Source of the DNA: Oscillospiraceae bacterium
GTDB lineage: Bacteria; Bacillota; Clostridia; Oscillospirales; Oscillospiraceae
Length of the DNA: 45,431 nt
Direction: 5' to 3'
Assembly (NCBI GenBank): GCA_902778115.1
Contig: CACYWG010000017.1
Coordinates: forward strand, 1-45,431
Part shown: positions 32,762 through 41,002 of the stretch, one piece after another
How positions within the stretch are numbered: the first letter of the stretch is position 1
How the letters are laid out: each line of letters opens with the position of its first letter
Notes under the pieces: generated by a model
Told to the model about the DNA's origin: nothing
Databases searched by the model: none
What the model saw: only the letters and a program-made list of their open reading frames with translations
Made by a program: the position numbers and the translations under genes

Positions 32762-34655
32762 TCTGCGCGCCTCCTTCGGCAAGCTGGAAAACGAAACGCT
32801 GAAGCTGCACGACGGACTGAACGTGATCTACGCGCCCAACGAGAGCGGCAAATCCACCTGGTGCGCCTTTATCCGCGCCATGCTCTACGGCGTGGATTCC
32901 TCCGAGCGCGTCCGCAGCGGCTATCTGCCGGACAAGCTGCGCTATGCGCCCTGGTCCGGCGCGCCGATGGAAGGCAGCATGGAGCTGCGCGCCGAGCACA
33001 GCGACATCACCCTCACCCGCCGCACCCGCGCCAAGGGCGCGCCGATGCGCGACTTCTCCGCCGTCTATACCGGCACCGCCATCCCCGTGGAGGGCATGGA
33101 CGGCCAGAACGCCGGCGAGCTGCTGACCGGCGTCAACCGGGACGTGTTCTGCCGCAGCGCCTTCATCGAGCAGGGCACCGTGGCCGTCTCCGGCAGCCCG
33201 GAGCTGGAAAAGCGCATCAACGCCATCGTCTCCACCGGTGAGGAGCAGACCTCCTACACCGAGGCCGACGAGCAGCTGCGCGACTGGCAGCGCAAGCGGC
33301 GCTTCCACCGCAAGGGCGCGTTGCCGACGCTCGAGGGGCAGATGGACGACGTCAAGCAGCGTCTGGTCGAGCTGCACCGCGCCTCGGAAGACCTTGAGCA
33401 GCTGGAGGATCAGCTTGCCGCCCGTCAGCAGGACTGCGCGCGGCTGGAGAGCGCCATGACCGAGAGCCGCAGGCAGCAGCGCCGCCGGGCGCTGGATAAC
33501 CTCAATCAGGGCCGGAAGCTGCTCAAACAGAGCAGCGACGCGCATGACGAGGCCCTCGCCGCCCTCTCCCAGCGCCGGGAGGAGCTCACGCGCGGCGTGT
33601 TCGGCGGACAAAATCCGCAGGAGCTGGAGGGGCAGATCCAGGCGGATTTGAAAACGATGAAGCGCCTGAAAGACGAGGGCGCGGCGGAAAAGCCGATCTG
33701 GCCTTCCCTGCTGCTGATCCTTGTCTCGCTGGCCTGCGCCGGGCTGTATACGGTGTGGGAAAACCTCTGGCTGCTGCTGCCGAGCGTACTGTCCCTGGTG
33801 GCCGCCATCGTGATGATCATCCGGCTGAGCAGCGCGCGCCGCGCCGCCGAGGCCGCCCGCAGTGCAAGGCTGCAGCTGCTGAAGCAATACCATGCCCGCA
33901 ATGAGAAAGAACTGCTGCAGCTATGGGGTGACTACCAGGCGCAGCTCTATGCGGTCACGCAGGCCGAGCAGCGGGAGCTGGACAGCCGAGAGCTCTATGA
34001 GCAGGCCAGGCAGGATCTGCAGGAGCTGGAGGATGAGGCGATCGACGCGCTGGACTTCAGCGGCGGCGACAGCGAGGCCGCCCGGCTCGGGCGCGAGCTT
34101 GCAGCCGCCCGTGACGACGTGGAGCGCATCTCGTCCCGCATCGCCTCTCTCAACGGCCGCCTGTCCGTGCTGGGCGATCCGCTGGTGCTGGCCAGCGACC
34201 TGGAGCAGATGGAGCTTGGCTATGCCGATATGCAGACCGAGTATGAGGCGCTGACGCTCGCCATCGAGACGCTCAAGGAGGCCGACACCGAGCTGCAGAG
34301 CCGCTTTTCCCCGGAGCTGGGGCGGGTCGCCTCGGAATACATGGCCAAAGTCACCGGCGGGCGCTATGCCGACGTGCTGATCGACCGCGATTTCTCGGCG
34401 CGCGCCCGTACCCAGGGCGACAGCGTGGCGCGGGAGTCCGAGTACCTGAGCGCAGGCACCCTGGATCTGATGTATCTGGCGGTGCGGCTGGCCGTATGCG
34501 AGCTGGCGATGCCCGCCGGCGAGCCCTGCCCGCTGATCATCGACGACGCGCTGGTCAACCTGGATGAGACACGCCTCGACCAGGCGATGCAGCTGCTGCG
34601 TGAGATCGCCAAAAACCGACAGGTGATCCTCTTCACCTGCCGGAAACCGGAATAA
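32748..34655 (+). CDS. SbcC/YhaN-like AAA ATPase with central membrane segments
   Basis: A 635-residue ATPase: N-terminal Walker A APNESGKST, long coiled coils, and C-terminal signature YLSAGTLDLMYLAVRLA with Walker B PLIIDDALVNLDE. Unlike SbcC or Rad50, the middle (about 320-362) has two hydrophobic stretches, LLLILVSLACAGLYTVW and LLLPSVLSLVAAIVMI, in place of a zinc hook. This is the YhaN layout and suggests membrane anchoring. It pairs with the YhaO-like nuclease encoded just upstream. Confidence 0.88.
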   Translation: MIIRNLRASFGKLENETLKLHDGLNVIYAPNESGKSTWCAFIRAMLYGVDSSERVRSGYLPDKLRYAPWSGAPMEGSMELRAEHSDITLTRRTRAKGAPMRDFSAVYTGTAIPVEGMDGQNAGELLTGVNRDVFCRSAFIEQGTVAVSGSPELEKRINAIVSTGEEQTSYTEADEQLRDWQRKRRFHRKGALPTLEGQMDDVKQRLVELHRASEDLEQLEDQLAARQQDCARLESAMTESRRQQRRRALDNLNQGRKLLKQSSDAHDEALAALSQRREELTRGVFGGQNPQELEGQIQADLKTMKRLKDEGAAEKPIWPSLLLILVSLACAGLYTVWENLWLLLPSVLSLVAAIVMIIRLSSARRAAEAARSARLQLLKQYHARNEKELLQLWGDYQAQLYAVTQAEQRELDSRELYEQARQDLQELEDEAIDALDFSGGDSEAARLGRELAAARDDVERISSRIASLNGRLSVLGDPLVLASDLEQMELGYADMQTEYEALTLAIETLKEADTELQSRFSPELGRVASEYMAKVTGGRYADVLIDRDFSARARTQGDSVARESEYLSAGTLDLMYLAVRLAVCELAMPAGEPCPLIIDDALVNLDETRLDQAMQLLREIAKNRQVILFTCRKPE

Positions 34656-34656
34656 G

Positions 34657-34690
34657 AAGACCTGGGAGCATTCCGCTCCCAGGTCTTTCT
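34657..34690 (+). terminator. Terminator of the ymdB operon
   Basis: AAGACCTGGGAGC / GCTCCCAGGTCTT, a 13-bp perfect stem with loop ATTCC, followed by TCTTCT, 1 nt after the ATPase stop. The T-tract is imperfect. Confidence 0.8.
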
Positions 34691-34701
34691 TCTATCCATT
34701 T

Positions 34702-34755
34702 GTCATTGCGAGCCGGTGCTCACACCGGTGACATCGGTCACTGGTTCGCAATGAC
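34702..34755. repeat. REP-like palindromic intergenic element
   Basis: Outer arms GTCATTGCGA (34702-34711) and TCGCAATGAC (34746-34755) are perfect inverted repeats. The inner part has CCGGTG/CACCGG and related CACTGG/CCAGTG variants. The terminal TCATTGCGAGCC motif is common to short repeats scattered in many Firmicute genomes. It is followed by TTTTTT and sits between convergent genes, so it may also help termination. Confidence 0.75.
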
Positions 34756-34761
34756 TGTTTT

Positions 34762-35187
34762 TTACTTATCGGTTTCCGGTTTCATCAAAAATGCGTCCGC
34801 TTCGGCGAGGATGCGGCGCCTGCTTTCGTGCTGCAGCAGCCGCAGCGCCTCGCCGCAGGCATAGAGCCCGAAGCCGCTCAGCTCCTCTCGCTGCGCCACG
34901 ATCGACTGGTTTTCATACTCGGCCAGAAAATAGACGATCCGCTTGCGCGTATCCGGCTTTTCCGGAAGAGGAAATTCCTCCTGCGCCGAAAAGCCCGGCA
35001 GCAGGGTCACGCTGAGACCGACTTCTTCCCGGATCTCGCGCAGCGCTGTCTCCTCCCGGCTCTCGCCGGGCTTGCGGTGCCCCTTGGGAAAGCCGTAAAC
35101 GCCCTCCAGCGAGCGGATCAGCACATAGCGTATCTCATCGTCGGCGCGGGTAAAGACCACCGCGCCGCAGGATTCTTCAAATTTCAT
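34762..35187 (-). CDS. NUDIX hydrolase, Ap4A-hydrolase-like
   Basis: A 141-residue NUDIX protein. The Nudix box is complete: GHRKPGESREETALREIREE followed by VGL (about 36-58). The start SCGAVVFTR and the YVLIRSLEGVYGFPKGH region resemble bis(5'-nucleosyl)-tetraphosphatases. It is the last gene of a four-gene operon and its start overlaps the methyltransferase gene by 11 nt. The true substrate is unknown. Confidence 0.88.
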   Translation of the reverse strand: MKFEESCGAVVFTRADDEIRYVLIRSLEGVYGFPKGHRKPGESREETALREIREEVGLSVTLLPGFSAQEEFPLPEKPDTRKRIVYFLAEYENQSIVAQREELSGFGLYACGEALRLLQHESRRRILAEADAFLMKPETDK

Positions 35188-35983
35188 CCGTCATCCCTGC
35201 CTTTTCCAAAACATCCAGCGTATGATGGGACGCGCCGATCAGATCCCGGCGCTCGCAGACGGTGAAATGATAATCCATCCAGCGCTCAAAGCTCTCGTCG
35301 TCCATTGCGTCGATCGTTTCCCGCATGTAATTGGTGGCGCCGTCTGTCGCCACCAGCTTCACGCGCCGGACCGGCAGCTCCGCGTCGAGCGAAGCGATGT
35401 CCTCCGTCCGAACCATCTGAAAGAGGTCCTTCGGCTCGCTGATGCAATGCCAGTCCTCCGTCAGCATGTTCAGTTCCAGCACCTCCTGCAGGTGCTTGAG
35501 CCCGAACACATACTGCACGACCGTCGGATCGTTCATGCAGTAGGCGACCAGGATCCGGCCGCCGGGCTTTGTCACCCGCACCGCCTCGGAAAGTGCCCGC
35601 AGCTGATCGGCCCGCGTGTACAGATGGTACATCGGCCCCAGCAGCATCGTCAGGTCAAAAGCCCCGTCCGGCAGAAAAGACAGATCCAGCGCGTTGCCCT
35701 GCAGGGCGGTGATCGGTTCCGTGCCGTCCAGCTTGGCGCAAAGCTGCTGCAGATTATGCTCGATCAGTTCCACCGCGGTCACGCGATAGCCCTGCTTCGC
35801 CAGGGTCACGCTGTACCGTCCTGTTCCGGCGCCGACTTCGAGGATCGCAGGATCATCGACGCCCGCCAGGCTCTCGCGGATGTATTTCATCGTCGTCCGA
35901 TATTCCACCTGCCCGTGGCGGGAGAGAAGCCGCCCCTCCTCGTCATAGCGGTTGTAATACTCGTTCAGAAAGTTGTTTTCCAT
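35177..35983 (-). CDS. Class I SAM-dependent methyltransferase
   Basis: A 268-residue protein with the Rossmann methyltransferase motifs: ILEVGAGTGRYSVTLA (SAM binding), VTAVELIEHNL, FDLTMLLGPMYHL and KPGGRILVAY. The substrate cannot be told; the family includes small-molecule enzymes of the UbiE/bioC type. It follows the GNAT gene by 4 nt. Confidence 0.85.
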   Translation of the reverse strand: MENNFLNEYYNRYDEEGRLLSRHGQVEYRTTMKYIRESLAGVDDPAILEVGAGTGRYSVTLAKQGYRVTAVELIEHNLQQLCAKLDGTEPITALQGNALDLSFLPDGAFDLTMLLGPMYHLYTRADQLRALSEAVRVTKPGGRILVAYCMNDPTVVQYVFGLKHLQEVLELNMLTEDWHCISEPKDLFQMVRTEDIASLDAELPVRRVKLVATDGATNYMRETIDAMDDESFERWMDYHFTVCERRDLIGASHHTLDVLEKAGMTDEI

Positions 35984-35987
35984 GGTT

Positions 35988-36437
35988 TTACTCCAAGCTC
36001 TTAAACAGTCTGGCGCTCCAGAACTCCATGCCGAGCTCGTCCAGATAAAAATGCAGGATCGCGCGGGCGTTTTTCGTGGCGGTCGAGAGCATCAGAAACG
36101 GCAGCTTTTCCCCGCGTGCCGTCTCCTCCGCGAGTGCGAACAGCCGGCGGCCGATCCCCTGCGAACGACGCGCGGGCACGACATAGATCTCCTCGATCTC
36201 GAAATACGGCGTGCCTTCGTCCATGATGCTGTTTTTCTTTTCCGCCGTCTCACGCAGGCCGAAGAGATAGCCGAGGATCGATCCATTTTCCTCTGCGAGA
36301 AAGACGCGGCGCCCGGCCAGATCCTCATGCGTGTTGGCCCGGTAGCCCCGGCAGCTGTCCTCCGCCTCCCAATCGCGCGACAGGCGGATCAGCTCATGCT
36401 CCAGCGCCTCATCCAAAACCGCTTCATATATTCTCAT
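35988..36437 (-). CDS. GNAT-family N-acetyltransferase
   Basis: A 149-residue GNAT protein with the acetyl-CoA motif VPARRSQGIGRRLFALAEE and the preceding strand YFEIEEIYV. ATG 36437 is behind AGGAGG; a longer reading lies inside the radical SAM gene. The C-terminus (NARAILHFYLDELGMEFWS) is typical. The substrate is unknown. Two nucleotides separate it from the radical SAM gene. Confidence 0.88.
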   Translation of the reverse strand: MRIYEAVLDEALEHELIRLSRDWEAEDSCRGYRANTHEDLAGRRVFLAEENGSILGYLFGLRETAEKKNSIMDEGTPYFEIEEIYVVPARRSQGIGRRLFALAEETARGEKLPFLMLSTATKNARAILHFYLDELGMEFWSARLFKSLE

Positions 36438-36439
36438 GC

Positions 36440-37429
36440 TCAAAACCTCCTGCTGCCGGTCTGCCGCTCGTCGGTCACATCGTAGGGATGGAGCCCGTGA
36501 TCCCGCAGCCAGCACTTCTGATAGCGCGCGGCCAGATCGCGCGCGCCGAAGAAGGCGTCGCCGCCCGGGTCACCGTACAGGCGCATCAGTTCCGCCATCG
36601 GCGGGATCGGCGCGTAATAGGCCTCGTCCAGCGCCTCCGCTCGGGCTATCATTTCCGCAAAATCGCTCTGCTCGAAGTCTGCGATATTCTCCGGCGTCAG
36701 GGACAGCAGCAGGTTTCGTTCCGTCGGCGCAGGCGACGGATCCGCGATCCATTCCGCCTCGGTACGAAAGATGCGCCGGTTGAGCAATGCCTTCGCTGTC
36801 TCGCTCAGTTGGGAAACATCCTCCGCCCGCAGACGGATCGGCTCCAGCTGCGCGCCGCGTCCCTCGGCATGGGGGATAAACAGCCGAATATCCTCCGGGC
36901 CGAGGATCTCCAGCAGCTCGTCGATCTGCCCGGCGTTCTCCCGGTTCAGCGGGACACCCACACTCGTCCGCAATCCAGCCTCCCGCGCCGCATCGCGCAG
37001 GGCAAGCAGCCATCGGAAATCCCCTCTGCGCCCGGCAAAGCGGTCATGGTATGTCTCCGTGCCGTAAAAAGTGAAGTTCAGATGCCGTACGCCGTGCGTC
37101 TTCAGCATCTGCACAAAGTCCAGCGTCTCATCCGGCTCGCGGATGCGCAGCCCGTCGCACTGCAGATACTCCGCGCCGACCGAAGCGATCCCGCGGAGAA
37201 AGTCCAGGGCCTCCGGCAGCGCGGGGTGCTCCATCGAATAGCCAAAGGCAAAGTGAAAGCGCAAGTCCGGCCGATGCTCCCGGATCCATGCGGCTAACGC
37301 AGCGGCACAGCGCCTGCTACGCTCCCAGTCGGCCCCGGGCGTCACGCCGTCCCAGGAAAGAAGGCAGTAACGGCAATGACAGGCGCAGGGCACGCACAGC
37401 GTCTGCAGGAGAATACTTGTTGTCTTCAT
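36440..37429 (-). CDS. Radical SAM protein of unknown function
   Basis: A 329-residue protein with the Cx3Cx2C iron-sulfur motif read as CACHCRYC near residue 14-21, starting MKTTSILLQTLCVPC. There is no obvious C-terminal SPASM cysteine cluster. ATG 37429 is chosen because the longer frame starts inside the promoter. It is the first gene of a tight operon with GNAT, methyltransferase and NUDIX genes. Such sets occur in small biosynthetic or repair pathways, but no precursor peptide is seen nearby. Confidence 0.82.
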   Translation of the reverse strand: MKTTSILLQTLCVPCACHCRYCLLSWDGVTPGADWERSRRCAAALAAWIREHRPDLRFHFAFGYSMEHPALPEALDFLRGIASVGAEYLQCDGLRIREPDETLDFVQMLKTHGVRHLNFTFYGTETYHDRFAGRRGDFRWLLALRDAAREAGLRTSVGVPLNRENAGQIDELLEILGPEDIRLFIPHAEGRGAQLEPIRLRAEDVSQLSETAKALLNRRIFRTEAEWIADPSPAPTERNLLLSLTPENIADFEQSDFAEMIARAEALDEAYYAPIPPMAELMRLYGDPGGDAFFGARDLAARYQKCWLRDHGLHPYDVTDERQTGSRRF

Positions 37430-37455
37430 TCCCTTCCCACCTTCCTGATTTATTG

Positions 37456-37484
37456 ATTGTACCAAAGCTTCGAGTCATCGTCAA
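37456..37484 (-). promoter_or_regulatory. Promoter of the radical SAM operon
   Basis: Minus-strand -35 TTGACG (37479-37484), 17-nt spacer, -10 TACAAT (37456-37461), giving a start about 20 nt before the radical SAM ATG. Confidence 0.8.
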
Positions 37485-37519
37485 CAGCAAGGCTTATTTC
37501 ATCAGCGGTTTCAAAACAC

Positions 37520-37598
37520 CTCATCCGGCCCTGCGGGCCACCTTCCCCTCAAGGGGAAGGCATAAGTGGGCCGCCTTTCCCCTCAAGGGGAAGGCGGC
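37520..37598. repeat. Tandem CCTTCCCC/GGGGAAGG palindromic repeats
   Basis: Two copies of the palindrome core CCCCTCAAGGGG: 37541-37560 (CCTTCCCC, loop TCAA, GGGGAAGG) and 37570-37598 with extended arms GCCGCC/GGCGGC. They follow CCTCATCCGGCCCTGCGGGC (37519-37538). The block is a short dispersed repeat type seen in related Firmicutes. It separates the ribosomal operon end from the divergent radical SAM promoter. Confidence 0.75.
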
Positions 37599-37604
37599 AA
37601 ATGA

Positions 37605-37639
37605 AAATCCCCTGAAAAGCACAGCTTTTCAAGGGATTT
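37605..37639 (-). terminator. Terminator of the ribosomal protein operon
   Basis: AAATCCC...TGAAAAGC / GCTTTTCA...GGGATTT, a 16-position stem with one mismatch and a 3-nt loop, located 24 nt after the rplQ stop. The 3' T-run in the minus direction is short (TTTTC). Confidence 0.65.
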
Positions 37640-37662
37640 GATCTTGATGAAACCGAACTGGA

Positions 37663-38004
37663 TCAGATCAGTTCGATGACCGCGACCTCAGCGGCGTCGC
37701 CGCGGCGGGCGCCGATGCGGGTGATGCGGGTGTAGCCGCCGTTGCGGTCGGCATACTTGGGAGCGATCTCGTCAAAGACCTTCTTCGCCACGTCCTCGCG
37801 GGTGATGAAGGACAGAGCCTGACGGTAGGAAGCCAGATCCTTCGCCTTGCCGAGAGAGATCATCTTCTCAGCCATCGGAGCGATCTCCTTGGCGCGGGTC
37901 ACGGTGGTCTCCATGCGGCCCTTGTCCAGGAAATCCGTCACCTGCTGGCGGAGCATCGCCATACGCTGAGCGGTGGTCTTGCCGAGCTTTCTAGTTCCGG
38001 GCAT
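37663..38004 (-). CDS. rplQ: 50S ribosomal protein L17
   Basis: A 113-residue L17 ([20 protein letters not shown]-terminus [20 protein letters not shown]). It is the last gene of the spc/alpha superoperon, 21 nt after rpoA, the usual bacterial order. It binds 23S rRNA near the peptide exit tunnel. Confidence 0.97.
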   Translation of the reverse strand: MPGTRKLGKTTAQRMAMLRQQVTDFLDKGRMETTVTRAKEIAPMAEKMISLGKAKDLASYRQALSFITREDVAKKVFDEIAPKYADRNGGYTRITRIGARRGDAAEVAVIELI

Positions 38005-38025
38005 AATTGCATTTCCTCCTAATAA

Positions 38026-38976
38026 TTACTGGTTGTCCTCGCTGGCCAGCGAAAGACCCATCATCGTCAGCTTGTGGACGACTTCTTCCAGGGACTTGCG
38101 GCCGAGGTTGCGGACCTTGATCATTTCCTCTTCGGTCTTGCTGACCAGGTCTGCGACAGTATTGATGTTGGCGCGTTTGAGGCAGTTAAAGCTTCTCACG
38201 GACAGATCGAGCTCTTCGATCGTCATGTTCATGACGGTGTCGGGCTGGGTCTCGACCTTCTCCACAACGGTGGAGCCGCTGCCGGCTACGTCGGACAGCT
38301 CCGTGAAAAGGCGGAAGTGGTCGCAGAGTATCTTTGCGCCCAGGGAGACGGCGTCGCGGGACGTCATGGTCTTGTCCGTCCACACCTCGATGGTCAGCTT
38401 GTCAAAGTCGGTCTGATTGCCGACGCGGGTGTTTTCCACCGTGTAGTTGACCTTGAGAACCGGGGTGTAAATGGAGTCGACGGGGATCGTGCCGATGGCC
38501 ATCGTGGGATTTTTATTCTTATCCGCGGAAACATAGCCTCTGCCATGGTCCAGGACCAGCTCCATATTCAGGGCGCCGTCCGGGCCGAGGGTTGCAATCG
38601 GCTGCTCGGGATTGAGGATCTCCACCTCGCTGTCGGCCTTGATGTCGCCGGCAGTGACAAGGCCCTCGCCGGAGGCTTCAATGTAGACGGTCTTGGGCTC
38701 GGTGCTGTGGAGACGGGCGATGATGCTCTTGACGTTCAGAACGATCTCGGTCACGTCTTCCTTGACGCCGGGGATGGTGGAAAACTCATGCTGGATACCG
38801 GCAATTTTGATGCTGGTGCAGGCCGTTCCGGGAAGAGAAGACAGGAGTACCCTGCGAAGAGAGTTACCAAGCGTTGTGCCATAGCCGCGCTCCAGGGGCT
38901 CGATGACGTACTTGCCATAGGAGCTGTCCGTGGGATTCTCGATGCACTCGATCCGCGGCTTTTTGATTTCAATCAT
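38026..38976 (-). CDS. rpoA: DNA-directed RNA polymerase subunit alpha
   Basis: A 316-residue alpha subunit. The N-terminal dimerisation domain ([20 protein letters not shown]) and the C-terminal DNA/activator-binding domain ([33 protein letters not shown]) are both complete. It lies between rpsD and rplQ. The 80-nt spacer upstream contains a small GCGC-A-TTT-GCGC hairpin and the site AGGAGGG. Confidence 0.98.
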   Translation of the reverse strand: MIEIKKPRIECIENPTDSSYGKYVIEPLERGYGTTLGNSLRRVLLSSLPGTACTSIKIAGIQHEFSTIPGVKEDVTEIVLNVKSIIARLHSTEPKTVYIEASGEGLVTAGDIKADSEVEILNPEQPIATLGPDGALNMELVLDHGRGYVSADKNKNPTMAIGTIPVDSIYTPVLKVNYTVENTRVGNQTDFDKLTIEVWTDKTMTSRDAVSLGAKILCDHFRLFTELSDVAGSGSTVVEKVETQPDTVMNMTIEELDLSVRSFNCLKRANINTVADLVSKTEEEMIKVRNLGRKSLEEVVHKLTMMGLSLASEDNQ

Positions 38977-39056
38977 GTTTTTACAGTACCCTCCTTTTAA
39001 GTTGTGCGCATTTGCGCGATGCGGTGGTTCAGCTTACCAATTCGAGGGTGTATGGA

Positions 39057-39656
39057 TTACTTGGAGTACAACTCGACGATGAGGTGCTCTTCGATGGGCA
39101 GATCGATATCCTCTCTGGTGGGAGCGGCAACAACCTTACCAACCATGTTGGCGGCATCGAAGTCGAGCCACTTGGGGATCACGTGATAGGCGTTGGCCTC
39201 GAGATTGAGCTTGAAGCGCTCAATGCTGCGGCTGGATTCCTTCAGGGTGATGACCATGCCGGGCTTGACCTGGTAGCTGGGAATGTTGACCTTCTTGCCG
39301 TTGACGGTGAAGTGACCGTGGTTGACAAGCTGGCGGGCCTCGCGGCGGGTGGCGGCAAAGCCGAGGCGGAAGACGACGTTGTCCAGACGGCTCTCAAGCT
39401 GGATCAGCAGGTTGTCGCCGGCCTTGCCGGGCATACGGACGGCCTTTTCATAGTAGCCGCGGAACTGCTTCTCCAGAACGCCATAGACGAACTTGACCTT
39501 CTGCTTCTCATTGAGCTGGGTGGCATACTCGGACTTCTTTTTGCGCACCTGGCTGTTGCTGTTACGGGTGGTTTCCTTTTTGTAGTAGCCCATCGCGGCG
39601 GGGCTGATGCCCAGCGCCTTGCAGCGCTTCGCGATCGGCTGTCTGTTCTTAGCCAT
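39057..39656 (-). CDS. rpsD: 30S ribosomal protein S4
   Basis: A 199-residue S4 with the S4 RNA-binding domain (RLDNVVFRLGFAATRREARQ; LVNHGHFTVNGKKVNIPSY). The N-terminus lacks the zinc-binding cysteines of the C+ form, so it is the zinc-independent type. S4 nucleates 16S assembly and is a known autoregulator of its operon in other bacteria. Confidence 0.97.
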   Translation of the reverse strand: MAKNRQPIAKRCKALGISPAAMGYYKKETTRNSNSQVRKKKSEYATQLNEKQKVKFVYGVLEKQFRGYYEKAVRMPGKAGDNLLIQLESRLDNVVFRLGFAATRREARQLVNHGHFTVNGKKVNIPSYQVKPGMVITLKESSRSIERFKLNLEANAYHVIPKWLDFDAANMVGKVVAAPTREDIDLPIEEHLIVELYSK

Positions 39657-39674
39657 TACTGTCTCCTCCTTCCA

Positions 39675-40079
39675 TTACACACGACGACGTTTCGGAGGAC
39701 GGCATCCGTTGTGGGGGATAGGGGTAACGTCCTTGATCATCGTCACTTCGAGACCGGCGGTCTGCAGCGCACGGATGGCAGCCTCACGGCCGGAGCCGGG
39801 GCCCTTCACGAACACTTCGACGGTCTTCAGACCATGCTCCTTGGCGGCGTTGGCGGCCGTCTCGGCAGCGGTCTGCGCGGCAAAGGGGGTAGACTTCTTG
39901 CTTCCACGGAAGCCCAGGCCACCGGCGGAGGCCCAGGAGATCGCGTTGCCCTGGGTGTCGGTGATGGTTACCATGGTATTGTTGAAGGAAGAGCTGATAT
40001 GAACCTGACCCTTTTCAATGTTCTTGCGCTCTCTTCTGCGGGTTCTGACTTTCGCATTCTTCTTCGCATTAGCAGCCAT
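39675..40079 (-). CDS. rpsK: 30S ribosomal protein S11
   Basis: A 134-residue S11. Signatures: [37 protein letters not shown] and the basic C-terminus [13 protein letters not shown]. It lies 15 nt after rpsM. Confidence 0.98.
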   Translation of the reverse strand: MAANAKKNAKVRTRRRERKNIEKGQVHISSSFNNTMVTITDTQGNAISWASAGGLGFRGSKKSTPFAAQTAAETAANAAKEHGLKTVEVFVKGPGSGREAAIRALQTAGLEVTMIKDVTPIPHNGCRPPKRRRV

Positions 40080-40094
40080 GTTTCATATCCCTCC

Positions 40095-40463
40095 TTACTT
40101 CTTCTTATTCGCGATGGTGCGTTTCGGACCCTTGCGGGTACGAGCGTTGGTCTTGCTTCTCTGTCCGCGAACGGGCAGGCCGCGGCGATGACGCAGGCCA
40201 CGGTAGCAGCCGATTTCGGTCAAACGCTTGATGTCAAGCGCAGTCTGACGGCGCAGGTCGCCCTCAACGATGTAGTTGTGGTCGATGCACTCACGCAGCT
40301 TGGCCTCTTCCTCGTCGGTGAGGTCCTTCACACGGGTGTTGGGGTTGATCCCGGTCATAGCCAGGATCTTGTTCGCGCTGGTTCTGCCGATGCCGTAGAC
40401 ATAGGTGAGACCGATCTCAATTCTCTTGTCCTTGGGCAGGTCAACGCCGGCTATACGTGCCAT
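40095..40463 (-). CDS. rpsM: 30S ribosomal protein S13
   Basis: A 122-residue S13 ([21 protein letters not shown]-terminus [18 protein letters not shown]). It follows rpmJ after an unusually long 171-nt spacer with strong secondary structure, described separately. Confidence 0.98.
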   Translation of the reverse strand: MARIAGVDLPKDKRIEIGLTYVYGIGRTSANKILAMTGINPNTRVKDLTDEEEAKLRECIDHNYIVEGDLRRQTALDIKRLTEIGCYRGLRHRRGLPVRGQRSKTNARTRKGPKRTIANKKK

Positions 40464-40493
40464 ATTCTTCGATCATCCTTTCGAATTATTTGT

Positions 40494-40554
40494 CCCGCAT
40501 TCCTTGCTGCGGGGGGCTTATTCCCGCCGGAGGGAGCCCCTCGTTCGATGCGGG
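40494..40554 (-). promoter_or_regulatory. Structured leader before rpsM
   Basis: Nested complementary segments: CCCGCAT (40494-40500) with ATGCGGG (40548-40554), and inside them GGGGCT (40513-40518) with AGCCCC (40535-40540), closed by TCCCG-type pairing. The structure ends 30 nt before the rpsM start. Autoregulation of the alpha operon by S4 through an rpsM leader is known from E. coli, so a similar role is possible; it has not been shown for this sequence. Confidence 0.5.
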
Positions 40555-40609
40555 TGTTTGTATAAGGACAGGTTTATATCAATAACCTCGTCTGCTGGGG
40601 AAATGTGGG

Positions 40610-40625
40610 CGGGGCGGCGGCCCCG
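40610..40625 (-). other. GC-rich hairpin after rpmJ
   Basis: CGGGGC / GCCCCG with a 4-nt loop, 9 nt after the rpmJ stop. No T-run follows, so it is not a typical terminator; it may stabilise the rpmJ mRNA end or mark a processing point. Confidence 0.45.
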
Positions 40626-40634
40626 GGTTTCTGC

Positions 40635-40748
40635 TTAACCCTGACGCTGCTTGTGCTTGGGGTTCTCGCAGATGACCATGACTTTGCCCTTGCGCTTGAT
40701 GATCTTGCACTTGTCGCACATGGGCTTCACGGAAGGTCTGACTTTCAT
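40635..40748 (-). CDS. rpmJ: 50S ribosomal protein L36
   Basis: A 37-residue L36: [20 protein letters not shown], then [17 protein letters not shown]. The zinc-binding set Cys11, Cys14, Cys27 and His32 is complete, so this is the zinc-containing form. It follows infA by 12 nt, the standard order. Confidence 0.97.
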   Translation of the reverse strand: MKVRPSVKPMCDKCKIIKRKGKVMVICENPKHKQRQG

Positions 40749-40760
40749 TGATTATACCTC

Positions 40761-40979
40761 CTACTTGCTTCTCCAGGTGATCCTGCCCCTGGTGACGTCG
40801 TACGGGCTCATCTGCACCGTCACTTTGTCGCCGGGAAGGATCTTGATAAAGTTCATCCGGAGTTTCCCGGAAATATGCGCCAGGATGGTGTGGCCGTTGC
40901 CGATATCCACCTGGAACATGGTGTTGGGCAGGGATTCGACAACCGTGCCCTCGAGTTCGATTACATCGTCTTTTGCCAA
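40761..40979 (-). CDS. infA: Translation initiation factor IF-1
   Basis: A 72-residue S1-fold protein ([28 protein letters not shown]). The start codon is TTG at 40979, 9 nt after GGAGG; no ATG exists near the conserved N-terminus. IF-1 occupies the ribosomal A site during initiation. The weak start codon is unusual for a gene of this operon. Confidence 0.95.
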   Translation of the reverse strand: MAKDDVIELEGTVVESLPNTMFQVDIGNGHTILAHISGKLRMNFIKILPGDKVTVQMSPYDVTRGRITWRSK

Positions 40980-41002
40980 AGTTTACTTCCTCCCAAAGCG
41001 GT

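Noticed and set aside
37288..37641. A 117-codon plus-strand frame over the CCCCTCAAGGGG repeats
   Set aside because: It is made of repeat sequence, the opposite strand of the radical SAM gene and its promoter.
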